Positions 35,395 through 43,055 of a stretch of DNA of 46,603 nucleotides are shown piece by piece. The translations under genes and the position numbers were made by a program. Source of the stretch: Clostridium lundense DSM 17049 (GTDB taxonomy: Bacteria; Bacillota; Clostridia; Clostridiales; Clostridiaceae); assembly GCF_000619945.1 (NCBI RefSeq), contig NZ_JHVC01000024.1, positions 1 to 46,603 on the forward strand, given 5' to 3'. Position 1 is the first letter of the stretch. Each line of letters begins with the position of its first letter. Below the pieces are notes generated by a model. It saw only the letters and a list, made by a program, of their open reading frames with translations, searched no databases and was not told the origin of the DNA.

Positions 35395-36250
35395 TTACAA
35401 TCCACCTCCCATGTTTTCTTTTTTCATTATTTTTAACTCCGCTGACAGCTAAGAATACAATAATTACCAAGGATGTTATCATCTTTAAGTCAACTGGGGT
35501 AAGTCCTATATTCATAGCAAAATATATGGTAATTTGATAAATTAATGTACCTATTATTACAAGAGTTGTATCCTTAATAAATTTTTTCTTTTTAATTATA
35601 GATGTTCCAATGATTATTGAAGCTATCCCTAAAACTAATGTACCAATACCCATAGAAATATCTGAGAATCCCTGATACTGTGCCATCATACTTCCTGAAA
35701 GTGCTATAAGTCCATTAGAAAGCATAAGTCCTAAAATCTTAATTCTTCCTACTTCTATTCCTAAGGATTTAATCATCTGTGGATTATCTCCCACGCCCTT
35801 TAATGTATATCCAAGTCCTGTTTTTAAAAATAAATCAATGAAAATTTTAATTATTATAACAAAAGCAAATGTAATTATTAAAGGATTAAAATTATAGAAT
35901 ATATTTTTTTCACTAAATATAGGTATATTAGCCTTTCCCATTATTCTTAAATTTAATGAATATAAAATTCCCATTACTAAAATTCCAGAAAGCAAATTTG
36001 ATATTTTAAGCTTTACATGGAGTATGCCTGTTAATAGCCCCGCTATTACTCCAGCTAATAATGCTAACATACTGGCTGAAATAGGTGATACTCCTTTCTT
36101 TAGCATAATAGCTACTATTGCTGCCCCCAAAGCAAAACTTCCATCTGCTGACATATCAGGGAAATCTAATATCTTATAACTTATATATACCCCTAACACC
36201 ATAATTGATAAAATTAAACTTTGTACTACTACACCTGTTACTACTTCCAT
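35357..36250 (-). CDS. ABC transporter permease (branched-chain-like / TrpY-like)
   Basis: A 297-residue membrane protein with about eight helices of the BPD_transp_2 family. Typical segments are DFPDMSADGSFALGAA, ISNLLSGILVMGILYSLNLRIMGKANIP, GLGYTLKGVGDNPQMIKSLGI and LSNGLIALSGSM-x-AQYQGFSDI-MGIG. The last is the ATPase coupling region. First structural gene behind a leader that encodes an 18-residue peptide. The C-terminal basic tail overlaps the ATPase start. Confidence 0.9.
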   Translation of the reverse strand: MEVVTGVVVQSLILSIMVLGVYISYKILDFPDMSADGSFALGAAIVAIMLKKGVSPISASMLALLAGVIAGLLTGILHVKLKISNLLSGILVMGILYSLNLRIMGKANIPIFSEKNIFYNFNPLIITFAFVIIIKIFIDLFLKTGLGYTLKGVGDNPQMIKSLGIEVGRIKILGLMLSNGLIALSGSMMAQYQGFSDISMGIGTLVLGIASIIIGTSIIKKKKFIKDTTLVIIGTLIYQITIYFAMNIGLTPVDLKMITSLVIIVFLAVSGVKNNEKRKHGRWIVNAKNSKLIKKLS

Positions 36251-36279
36251 GAAAATTCTCCTCTCCTTATTTTGGGTAT

Positions 36280-36312
36280 AAAAAAAGCCACATGGTACTC
36301 CATGTGGCTTTT
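36280..36312 (-). terminator. Second (gene-proximal) leader terminator of the ABC operon
   Basis: AAAGCCACATGG pairs with CCATGTGGCTTT around AGTA; seven T follow on the minus strand. It lies 30 nt before the permease ATG. Confidence 0.85.
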
Positions 36313-36336
36313 AAAAATACATAAAAGAAAAACGTA

Positions 36337-36365
36337 AAAGCCACATAGATCATCTATGTGGCTTT
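36337..36365 (-). terminator. First leader terminator of the ABC operon
   Basis: AAAGCCACATAGAT pairs with ATCTATGTGGCTTT; TTTTACGTTTTTC follows. Its 5' arm closely matches the complement of segment 3 (36398-36419), so an antiterminator is possible, as in the histidine leader. Confidence 0.85.
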
Positions 36366-36475
36366 CTATAAAATAATTAACGAAAAACTTATACTTTATA
36401 GCCAACATAGATACAAACCTTCAAATGCAAAGAATTGCTGGGTTTGTACCTATGTTAAATTACTAGATACAAACC
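36366..36475 (-). promoter_or_regulatory. ABC-operon attenuator: competing leader hairpins
   Basis: Segment 1 GGGTTTGTATCTA (36464-36476, starting at the leader stop codon) pairs with segment 2 (36440-36452) over 13 positions with one G-U. Segment 2, extended to 36456, pairs equally well with segment 3 (36404-36419). The end of the leader frame (ATAGCCAA) is complementary to TTGGCTAT at the 3' end of segment 3. The logic is the same as in the histidine leader, but with stronger stems. Confidence 0.75.
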
Positions 36476-36532
36476 CTATCTAAATTGGCTATTAAAGACA
36501 ACTTGTACTGTTATATGTAATAAGTTTTTCAT
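36476..36532 (-). CDS. Leader peptide of the ABC transporter operon
   Basis: An 18-residue frame, MKNLLHITVQVVFNSQFR, then TAG, with AGGAGG 7 nt before the ATG. Like the histidine leader it ends in V-x-F ... R-stop, with AGATAR-GGGTTTGTA following, so the two leaders look related. No codon is repeated near the end (AAT AGC CAA TTT AGA), so the sensed amino acid is not evident. A translated peptide is inferred. Confidence 0.65.
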   Translation of the reverse strand: MKNLLHITVQVVFNSQFR

Positions 36533-36562
36533 AATTAATTCCTCCTAAAATTTATTGTTCTT

Positions 36563-36591
36563 AGTTTATCATCTTCATTTATTAAAGTCAA
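36563..36591 (-). promoter_or_regulatory. Promoter of the ABC transporter operon
   Basis: Minus-strand TTGACT (36586-36591), 17-bp spacer, TAAACT (36563-36568). Both boxes are identical to those upstream of the tandem lysine riboswitches. Confidence 0.7.
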
Positions 36592-36642
36592 GTAATTTTT
36601 TTCATTTTCACTAAATATTTTTCCATTAGCTAATAAATAAGA

Positions 36643-36668
36643 AAAGAGGCTATGGTTTAAGCCTCTTT
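36643..36668 (-). terminator. Terminator of the lysC-asd-dapAB operon
   Basis: AAAGAGGC pairs with GCCTCTTT around a 10-nt loop; TTCTTATTT follows. The dapB stop codon lies in the loop. Confidence 0.8.
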
Positions 36669-37424
36669 AATTATATCATTCATATTATATAGTCCATTAT
36701 CTTTATTAACAATATATTTTGCTGCCTTTATAGCTCCTTGTGCAAATATATTTTTTGATAAAGCAGTATGTTTAACTTCCACTATTTCATCCATTCCTGC
36801 AAATATAACTGTATGCTCTCCTGGGATAGTTCCCCCACGCACTGCATGTATACCTATGTCATTTTTAGCTCTTTTAGCATCTTTGCCTTCCCTACCATAA
36901 ACAAATTTCATTGAATTATTAAGTTCCTCATTTATAGCATTTGCAATCATATACGCAGTACCACTAGGTGCGTCAACTTTTTTATTATGGTGCTTTTCTA
37001 TAATTTCAATATCAAAGCTTTCACTTAAAATTGCTGCTGCCTTCTTAACTAAACTCACCAATACATTTACACCTAAAGATGTGTTATAGGAATGGAATAT
37101 TGGAATACTTTTTGAAGCTTCATCTAAACTCACTAAATTTTCAGGAGTTAATCCAGTGGTTGCTATTACTAACGGTGTAGTTTTATTAACTCCATATTGT
37201 AATACTTCTTCAAAACAACCAGGATTAGAAAAATCAATAACCACATCTGCTTTCCCTTCATAACTACATATATGCTCATATACTGGATAATTATTTTTAT
37301 GTGCGTCTATATTCTTGTCTATGCCTGCAACTATTTCTATGTCTTCCATTTCATCAATTATTTTAGTTAATACCTGCCCCATAGCACCGTTGCATCCATT
37401 TATTATTGCTTTAATCATCCTCAT
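36657..37424 (-). CDS. dapB: 4-hydroxy-tetrahydrodipicolinate reductase
   Basis: A 255-residue NAD(P)H reductase of the diaminopimelate/lysine path. Seen: GCNGAMGQVL (nucleotide loop), VIDFSNPG, ATTGL, EKHHNKKVDAPSGTA (catalytic His and Lys), GREG, and VRGGTIPGEH. The ATG overlaps the dapA stop codon; a second ATG at 37418, better spaced from AAGGAG, may be used. DapB is also on the route to dipicolinate for the spore core. Confidence 0.95.
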   Translation of the reverse strand: MRMIKAIINGCNGAMGQVLTKIIDEMEDIEIVAGIDKNIDAHKNNYPVYEHICSYEGKADVVIDFSNPGCFEEVLQYGVNKTTPLVIATTGLTPENLVSLDEASKSIPIFHSYNTSLGVNVLVSLVKKAAAILSESFDIEIIEKHHNKKVDAPSGTAYMIANAINEELNNSMKFVYGREGKDAKRAKNDIGIHAVRGGTIPGEHTVIFAGMDEIVEVKHTALSKNIFAQGAIKAAKYIVNKDNGLYNMNDIIKEA

Positions 37425-38311
37425 TACTCCTTTATAGAAATTCCATATTCTTTCATCATATTTACTAAAACTTTTAAATTTCCCTCTTCCATATCAGTTA
37501 AAGGCAATCTAAGTTCACCAGCACCCATGTCCATAAGGTTCATTGCTGTTTTTACAGGAATAGGATTTGTTTCTATAAATAATGCATTAATTAATCCATT
37601 CATTTTAAGCTGTAGCTTTCTTGATTTTTCTATATTGCCATTTAAATATTCCATTACCATCTGGTGGGTATCACTAGGTAATATATTTGCTACAACCGAT
37701 ATTACACCCTTACCTCCAAGAGATAATATTGGAACTGTCATATCATCATTACCGCTGTATATATAAAAATCATCACCACATAAACTAGCAATCTGAGCAA
37801 CTAAACTTATGTCTCCACTAGCCTCTTTGATTCCTACTATATTTGGGATTTTTGATAATTCATAAACGGTTTTAGAAAGTAAGCTCATTCCAGTTCTGCC
37901 TGGTACATTGTAAAGAATAATTGGTGAATTTACACTGTTAGCTATAGCTTTATAATGCTCTATTACTCCCTTTTGTGTTGTTTTATTATAATAAGGAGTT
38001 ACTATAAGTAAACCATCCACTCCTACTTCTTCAGCGAATTTACTTAGTTCTATAGAGTAGGCAGTATTATTACTGCCTGTTCCTGCTATTACTGGAATCC
38101 TTTTATTAGTTCTCTTTACTGCAAATTCTATTACATTTTTTCTTTCTTCATGTGACATTGTAGCTGATTCACCAGTAGTACCACATATTATTATGGAATC
38201 TGTGCCCTTTTCTATTTGCCAATCTATTATTTCACCTAATCTTTGGTAATCAACTTCATTATTTTTAAATGGAGTTATCAAAGCTACTCCTGATCCTTCA
38301 AACATTCTCAC
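37424..38311 (-). CDS. dapA: 4-hydroxy-tetrahydrodipicolinate synthase
   Basis: A 295-residue aldolase-type barrel joining pyruvate and aspartate semialdehyde. Seen: CGTTGESATMS, Y134 in YNVPGRTG, and Schiff-base K162 in GIKEASGD. The frame opens with GTG at 38311 (GAGGCGGGG upstream), and an ATG two codons later at 38305 is as likely. Third gene of the operon, 27 nt after asd. Confidence 0.95.
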   Translation of the reverse strand: MRMFEGSGVALITPFKNNEVDYQRLGEIIDWQIEKGTDSIIICGTTGESATMSHEERKNVIEFAVKRTNKRIPVIAGTGSNNTAYSIELSKFAEEVGVDGLLIVTPYYNKTTQKGVIEHYKAIANSVNSPIILYNVPGRTGMSLLSKTVYELSKIPNIVGIKEASGDISLVAQIASLCGDDFYIYSGNDDMTVPILSLGGKGVISVVANILPSDTHQMVMEYLNGNIEKSRKLQLKMNGLINALFIETNPIPVKTAMNLMDMGAGELRLPLTDMEEGNLKVLVNMMKEYGISIKE

Positions 38312-38338
38312 ATCCCCGCCTCTTTTCTTTACTTAATA

Positions 38339-39328
38339 TTACTTTTCTATCATGCATTCTGCTATTTGTATTGCATTTAAAGCAGCACCTTTTCTTATAT
38401 TATCAGCAACTACCCATAAGTTAAGTCCGTTATCCACACTAAAGTCTCTTCTTATTCTTCCTACATATACCTCATCATGTTCTGCTGTTTGAACAGGCAT
38501 TGGATAAACTAAATTTTCTATATCATCTTTTAATATTATTCCATTGAAGTTTTCATATAAACTAAATACATCATGTATTTCAAAATTATTTTTCAACTCT
38601 ACATTTATGCTTTCACTATGGCTATTATATACTGGAACTCTAACTGTAGTTGCAGTTATTTTTAAATTATTATCATGAAGTATTTTTCTTGTTTCATTAA
38701 CCATTTTCATTTCTTCTTTTGTATATCCATTTTCTAAGAAGGAATCTATTTGAGGAATTAAGTTTCCTGCTATTGGATAAGGAAACTTTCTAGGTGGCAT
38801 ACCTTTATTTCCTTCTAAAAGATCGTTATAACCTTCCATTCCAGCTCCCGATACAGCTTGATATGTTGAATATATAATTCTTTCTATTCCATATTTATCA
38901 TATAATGGTTTTAAAGCAACTACCGCCTGTATAGTAGAACAGTTTGGATTTGCAATTATTCCCTTATGTAATTTTATATCCTCTGGATTAACTTCTGGTA
39001 CTACTAAAGGCACTTCAGGATCCATTCTCCAAGCACTGCTATTATCAATTACCACGGCTCCATATCTTGCAAATATAGGAGCATATTCTAAACTAACACT
39101 GCCTCCTGCTGAAAATAATGCAAAATCTACTTTTTTATCCTTTATGTTTTCTTCTTTTAATTCTTCCACAACATAATTTTTCCCTTTGAATTCCACTTCC
39201 TTACCTGCTGATTTTGCTGAAGCAAATAAATACAACTCATTTATTGGAAAGTCTCTTTCTTGTAATATTTCTATAAATTTTCTTCCTACCATTCCTGTAC
39301 AACCTACTACCGCAACATTATAATTCAT
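38339..39328 (-). CDS. asd: Aspartate-semialdehyde dehydrogenase
   Basis: A 329-residue NADP enzyme converting aspartyl phosphate to the semialdehyde. Seen: GCTGMVGRKFIEIL, FSAGGSVS, VIDNSSAWRMD, catalytic C130 in NPNCSTIQ, GAGMEG, and the late EHDEVYVGRIRRD. GGGAGG lies 8 nt upstream. It is second in lysC-asd-dapA-dapB. Confidence 0.95.
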   Translation of the reverse strand: MNYNVAVVGCTGMVGRKFIEILQERDFPINELYLFASAKSAGKEVEFKGKNYVVEELKEENIKDKKVDFALFSAGGSVSLEYAPIFARYGAVVIDNSSAWRMDPEVPLVVPEVNPEDIKLHKGIIANPNCSTIQAVVALKPLYDKYGIERIIYSTYQAVSGAGMEGYNDLLEGNKGMPPRKFPYPIAGNLIPQIDSFLENGYTKEEMKMVNETRKILHDNNLKITATTVRVPVYNSHSESINVELKNNFEIHDVFSLYENFNGIILKDDIENLVYPMPVQTAEHDEVYVGRIRRDFSVDNGLNLWVVADNIRKGAALNAIQIAECMIEK

Positions 39329-39361
39329 AATTAATTCCTCCCAAAATTTATTTTATAAACA

Positions 39362-39410
39362 GAGTTCTTGGCTTCATATGAAGTTTTTCTCCATATGAAG
39401 CTTAGAACTC
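39362..39410 (-). other. Intercistronic hairpin between lysC and asd
   Basis: GAGTTCT ... AGAACTC and the inner GCTTCATATG / CATATGAAGC arms stack into a long stem-loop with a small internal bulge. No T-run follows, so RNA processing or stability is likelier than termination. A second small stem, CTCACA / TGTGAG, lies at about 39438-39461. The gap of 135 bases has no gene. Confidence 0.6.
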
Positions 39411-39463
39411 GTTATCCAGAGACATAGCCGATCTTTACTCACACTTTGAAGAAAATGTGAGTA

Positions 39464-40687
39464 TTAGAGCGGGTAGTCATCGGATAAATTTAATTCTTTA
39501 GCCAATACAGCTACTGCCTTTTCCTTATCTTTTGAATCTATTGTATAAGATATACTTATTTCAGAAGTAGTTACTTGATTAAATTCTATTTCATTATCTG
39601 AAAATATGCTAAATACTTTAGCTGCTACTCCTGATTGTTTCATCATACCAATACCAACAACAGATACTTTTGTTATATTGGAAACCTTTGATATTTCAAT
39701 CCCTAGTATTTCTTCTTTTAATTCATTAGCTATTTCATCAATAGTACAAGTATCTTCATTAGACGTAGTAAAAGAAACATTTACATATCCATTTAAAGGC
39801 GCTGTTTGACTTATCATATCAATATTCACATGATGTTGTGCTAATCTTTCAAATATTTTAGATATATTTTTCCCTCCACATGCCACATTATTTATCGTAA
39901 CCATTAATACATCATCACTAACCGTAAGACCTGTTATTACTTTTTCTTCCATAGTTTCATCATACTCCTTTATATAAGTTCCTAATTTTTCTTCATGACT
40001 TGAAGCTACATAAATAGGGATATTATACTTATATCCTAATTCAACAGCTCTAGTTTCCATAACTCCAGCTCCCAAACTTGCCATTTCCATCATTTCCTGA
40101 TAACTTATGGTATCTAACTTTTTAGCATTGGAGTAAAGTCTAGGATCTATATTATAAATTCCCTCTACATCTGTATATATTTCACAGGTACAATTAAGTT
40201 TTGCAGCTAATGCAACTGCAGTAGTATCTGATCCTCCTCTTCCTAACGTTGTTATATCTCCATCTTCATTTATTCCTTGAAAACCAGCTACAACTACTAT
40301 TCTTCCTTCATCTAAGTGTTTTTTCACATTTTCAATATCAATGTCAGCTATTCTATTTTTAGTATGAATACCTGAAGTTTTTATTCCTGCTTGAAATCCT
40401 GTTAGTGATATTGATTCATAACCAAATTCTTGAAAGGCCATGGCCAATAAAGAAATTGATATTTGTTCACCGGTAGACATAAGCATGTCCATCTCTCTTT
40501 TGCTTGGATTTTGTGAAATTTCCTTTGCCATAGATATTAAATTATCTGTAGTTTTACCCATAGCTGAAACTACAACTACTACATCATCACCTTTTTTCTT
40601 TCTTTCTATAACCTTTCTTGCAACATTTTTTATCTTATCGATAGTTCCTACTGAACTTCCTCCATATTTTTGCACTATAGTTGACAA
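39464..40687 (-). CDS. lysC: Aspartokinase
   Basis: A 407-residue kinase for the first step from aspartate. Seen: QKYGGSSVG at 6-14, SAMGKTTD, MSTGEQIS, GFQGINEDGDITTLGRGGSDTTA, EIYTDVEGIYNIDPR, and two ACT domains in the C-terminal 140 residues for allosteric control. The start codon is TTG, 9 nt after AGGAGG. The two lysine riboswitches upstream say it serves lysine/DAP synthesis. Confidence 0.95.
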   Translation of the reverse strand: MSTIVQKYGGSSVGTIDKIKNVARKVIERKKKGDDVVVVVSAMGKTTDNLISMAKEISQNPSKREMDMLMSTGEQISISLLAMAFQEFGYESISLTGFQAGIKTSGIHTKNRIADIDIENVKKHLDEGRIVVVAGFQGINEDGDITTLGRGGSDTTAVALAAKLNCTCEIYTDVEGIYNIDPRLYSNAKKLDTISYQEMMEMASLGAGVMETRAVELGYKYNIPIYVASSHEEKLGTYIKEYDETMEEKVITGLTVSDDVLMVTINNVACGGKNISKIFERLAQHHVNIDMISQTAPLNGYVNVSFTTSNEDTCTIDEIANELKEEILGIEISKVSNITKVSVVGIGMMKQSGVAAKVFSIFSDNEIEFNQVTTSEISISYTIDSKDKEKAVAVLAKELNLSDDYPL

Positions 40688-40732
40688 ATGAATAGCCTCC
40701 TCTTTTTTAAAAATTCACTTTATTTTTAATAT

Positions 40733-40770
40733 TAAAAAAACAGTTATAAGCAAAAGGGACTTATAACTGT
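40733..40770 (-). terminator. Terminator of the proximal lysine riboswitch
   Basis: ACAGTTATAAG pairs with CTTATAACTGT around a 9-nt loop; seven T follow on the minus strand. It is 46 nt before the lysC start. Confidence 0.9.
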
Positions 40771-40792
40771 ATACAATACAAGCCTTTTGCCC

Positions 40793-40949
40793 CAATATGA
40801 TAAGCACTCCCTTAAAAGATTGGGCAATCTTCTAAAGACAGTACTATACTTATTTAGCATAGTCCCAACACATATTTTGTGTTTCGGCGGCAGATCCTTT
40901 CTTACATATTTGCAATACTAATTTCAACCGCGGCCTCTTTACCACATTG
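40793..40949 (-). promoter_or_regulatory. Lysine riboswitch, proximal copy (upstream of lysC)
   Basis: P1 is CAATGTGGTA with TATCATATTG (two G-U pairs). Inside, in order: AGAGGCCGCGG, TTAGTA, GCCGAAAC, TTGGGACT, TACTGTC and GGAGTGCTTATC. These are L-box signatures as in the lysP leader, and very like the distal copy. Lysine would favour the following terminator. Confidence 0.92.
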
Positions 40950-40982
40950 TTATAATAATTTATTAAATTTTCTATATAGTGG

Positions 40983-41023
40983 AAAAACAAAAACAGTCAT
41001 AAGCAAAAGGACTTATGACTGTT
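40983..41023 (-). terminator. Terminator of the distal lysine riboswitch
   Basis: AACAGTCATAAG pairs with CTTATGACTGTT around an 8-nt loop, followed by TTTTTGTTTTT on the minus strand. It is a full terminator, 34 nt before the proximal aptamer. Confidence 0.9.
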
Positions 41024-41046
41024 ATATACAACGACACCTTTTGCCC

Positions 41047-41204
41047 CAATATGATAAGCACTCCTTTAAAAGATCGGGCAATCTTTTAAAGACAGTACTA
41101 TACTTATTCAGTATAAGTCCCAACACATATTATGTGCTTCGGCGATATACCCTTTCCTGTAAAATCACAGTACTAATGACAATCGCGGCCTCTATATCAT
41201 ATTG
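41047..41204 (-). promoter_or_regulatory. Lysine riboswitch, distal copy (upstream of lysC)
   Basis: P1 is a perfect CAATATGATA / TATCATATTG stem. Conserved stretches as in the proximal copy: AGAGGCCGCG, TTAGTA, GCCGAAGC, TTGGGACT, TACTGTC and GGAGTGCTTATC. The copies are strongly alike across core and terminator, so this is a recent duplication. An overlapping plus-strand frame is taken as chance. Confidence 0.92.
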
Positions 41205-41247
41205 TTTATACGATTATTTAATTTTCATCACCTATATTATGGTTTAC

Positions 41248-41276
41248 AGTTTATCAGATAATTCCCATTAAGTCAA
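41248..41276 (-). promoter_or_regulatory. Promoter of the lysC operon
   Basis: Minus-strand TTGACT (41271-41276), 17-bp spacer, TAAACT (41248-41253). The distal aptamer starts about 44 nt later. Confidence 0.75.
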
Positions 41277-41301
41277 CTATTTTTTAAATAATATTTTAAA
41301 A

Positions 41302-41982
41302 TCAAAAAATATCATCTAAAGACCTATATTTAATTTTATCAATTTGCAAATCATTCAATCCATTTTCTGTATGCAGCCTTATCAAAATTTCAAGTTGCTT
41401 AGCATCTTTATTTTCAATAGCCTTCACCATTTTTTTGTGTTCTTCAATAGTATCAAATTGCATACTGTTATTATAAAAACTATCATATAATATTAAATAA
41501 ATGCTTATTTGATTAATTATTTTCTCCGTAAACTGAATTAAATATTTATTTCCACTCTTTATTGCCAAAAGCATATGAAAGTCTTTATTTATACCTAAAT
41601 AATCAAATATATCTCTGTTTATTAACGCCTGAAATTCTTTTTCAGTAATACTATTTAGTTTTTCAATATCTTCCTTCTCAACTTTATCTAACCCAAATTT
41701 TATAGCAGTACACTCTAATTCTTCTCTCATTCTAAAAGCCTGAACAATCTCTTCTATTGATGGCTGTATAATAAACGCTCCTCTATTAGGTATTATAGTA
41801 ACAAATCCCTCTAAGCTAAGATTTTTAATAGCGTTTCTTATAGGTGTTCTACTTATTTTCATTTTTTCAGAAATAGTGCTTTCAACAAGTTGAGTTCCTG
41901 GAGCTAATGTTCTATTTAAAATAGCGTTTTTTAATGTTTCATAAACTATCTGCTCCATGGACTTTTTGGTTTTACATTCCAT
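41302..41982 (-). CDS. GntR-family regulator (FadR/FCD type)
   Basis: A 226-residue transcription factor. Residues 10-75 are the winged helix (VYETLKNAIL, LVESTISEKMKISRTPIRNAIKNLSLEGFV). Residues 85-220 are the FCD ligand domain with R-x-x-LE, D-x-x-FH-x-x-L and a late EH-x-x-MV-x-AIE-x-KD. The metal-type ligands D, H and H suggest binding of an organic acid with a metal. It lies 29 nt after the yitT-like gene and probably controls that gene through the site at 42899. Confidence 0.85.
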   Translation of the reverse strand: MECKTKKSMEQIVYETLKNAILNRTLAPGTQLVESTISEKMKISRTPIRNAIKNLSLEGFVTIIPNRGAFIIQPSIEEIVQAFRMREELECTAIKFGLDKVEKEDIEKLNSITEKEFQALINRDIFDYLGINKDFHMLLAIKSGNKYLIQFTEKIINQISIYLILYDSFYNNSMQFDTIEEHKKMVKAIENKDAKQLEILIRLHTENGLNDLQIDKIKYRSLDDIF

Positions 41983-42011
41983 TAATTACTCTCTCCTTTA
42001 TTTCAAGTACA

Positions 42012-42860
42012 CTATACAATGTTTAAAAAACCTTCTCCAAAAGTTTCATGCACATGATTTACTGTAATAAAAGCATTTTCATCTATACTTTTTATATATT
42101 TTTTTAGTTTAATAAATTCTTTTCTTCCCAAAATTGTTCTAATAACTTCCTTTTCTTCATTAGTAAAGGCACCCTTAGCAGAATAAATAGTAGCACCTCT
42201 TTCTAATTCATTGACAATATATTCTTTTATATCATCACTATTATTACTAACTATAACAACTTCTTTATTTAAAGTTAAGTTTTGTATTACTTTATCAATT
42301 ACTATTCCATTTAAAAATACACCTAAAACTCCATACATTCCACTTTCTATTCCAAATACAAATCCCGAAGATACAGCAATAATTATATCACACATCAACA
42401 CACCTTTACCAAGATTAATATTAAAATATTTATTTAATATTTTTGCAATAATATCAGTTCCTCCTGTACAAGCATTTTGCTGAAATACTATAGCCATACC
42501 TACTGCTGATATACAAGTAGCAAATATAAGTTGAGCTAAAATATCATGAGAAAATGGCTCCTTCATAGGATGATATTTCTGTAGTAAATATACCATTCCG
42601 GACAATGTGAAACTAGAATAAATAGTTTTTGCTCCAAATTCAGCTCCTATAAATATGAATCCAATAATAAATAAAATTATATCTGAACACATCATTAAAG
42701 CTCCAACAGGTATTTTAGGCAAAAAATGATTTACTACAATAGCCAAACCACTTATTCCTCCTGGTGCAAGACTATTAGGTGCTAATATAAGATATATTGA
42801 AAGAGCAACTAAAAAAAGCCCTAAGTTTATTAATATATATTCTTTAATCTTTTTCTTCAT
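42012..42860 (-). CDS. YitT-family membrane protein
   Basis: A 282-residue protein of the YitT/DUF161 family: five to six membrane segments (LINLGLFLVALSIYLILAPN..., GGISGLAIV, FSG and the internal ACTGGTDIIA), then a C-terminal DUF2179 domain of about 85 residues (GATIYSAKGAFTNEEKEVIRTILGR). Function is unknown. I choose the ATG at 42860 (AGGAGAGGG upstream) over a TTG at 42896. It is transcribed with the GntR gene. Confidence 0.88.
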   Translation of the reverse strand: MKKKIKEYILINLGLFLVALSIYLILAPNSLAPGGISGLAIVVNHFLPKIPVGALMMCSDIILFIIGFIFIGAEFGAKTIYSSFTLSGMVYLLQKYHPMKEPFSHDILAQLIFATCISAVGMAIVFQQNACTGGTDIIAKILNKYFNINLGKGVLMCDIIIAVSSGFVFGIESGMYGVLGVFLNGIVIDKVIQNLTLNKEVVIVSNNSDDIKEYIVNELERGATIYSAKGAFTNEEKEVIRTILGRKEFIKLKKYIKSIDENAFITVNHVHETFGEGFLNIV

Positions 42861-42898
42861 ATATTCCCTCTCCTTTTCACCATTTTTGTTGGTCAATA

Positions 42899-42909
42899 TT
42901 GTAGTACAA
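42899..42909. promoter_or_regulatory. GntR-type operator upstream of yitT-gntR
   Basis: TTGTAGTACAA is a perfect odd palindrome of the TTGTAnTACAA type that FadR/FCD regulators bind. It lies 39-50 nt before the yitT-like start. TTGGTC/GGCC sequences flank it symmetrically. Confidence 0.6.
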
Positions 42910-42960
42910 TTTTGGCCTACAAGTATATTTTACCTGTTTTTATTCCATTTGTAAAGATAT

Positions 42961-42989
42961 ATAAACAAAGTGATGAACACTTTGTTTAT
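42961..42989. other. Perfect hairpin between infC and yitT
   Basis: ATAAACAAAGTG (42961-42972) pairs with CACTTTGTTTAT (42978-42989). It is a 12-bp stem with an ATGAA loop and no T-run. It may be an operator or second terminator. Confidence 0.5.
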
Positions 42990-43004
42990 GAAAAGTGAAT
43001 AATA

Positions 43005-43039
43005 GAAAAAAAGGTAGACTATACCAAATCAATCTACCT
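43005..43039 (-). terminator. Terminator of infC
   Basis: AGGTAGA pairs with TCTACCT around a 14-nt loop, followed by seven T on the minus strand. It is 17 nt past the infC stop codon and shows that no rpmI-rplT follows. Confidence 0.8.
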
Positions 43040-43055
43040 CTCTTTATTACTTGAA

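Noticed and set aside
40879..41271. 130-codon plus-strand frame upstream of lysC
   Set aside because: It runs antisense through both lysine riboswitches and has no good binding site; repeated sequence comes from the duplicated RNA.
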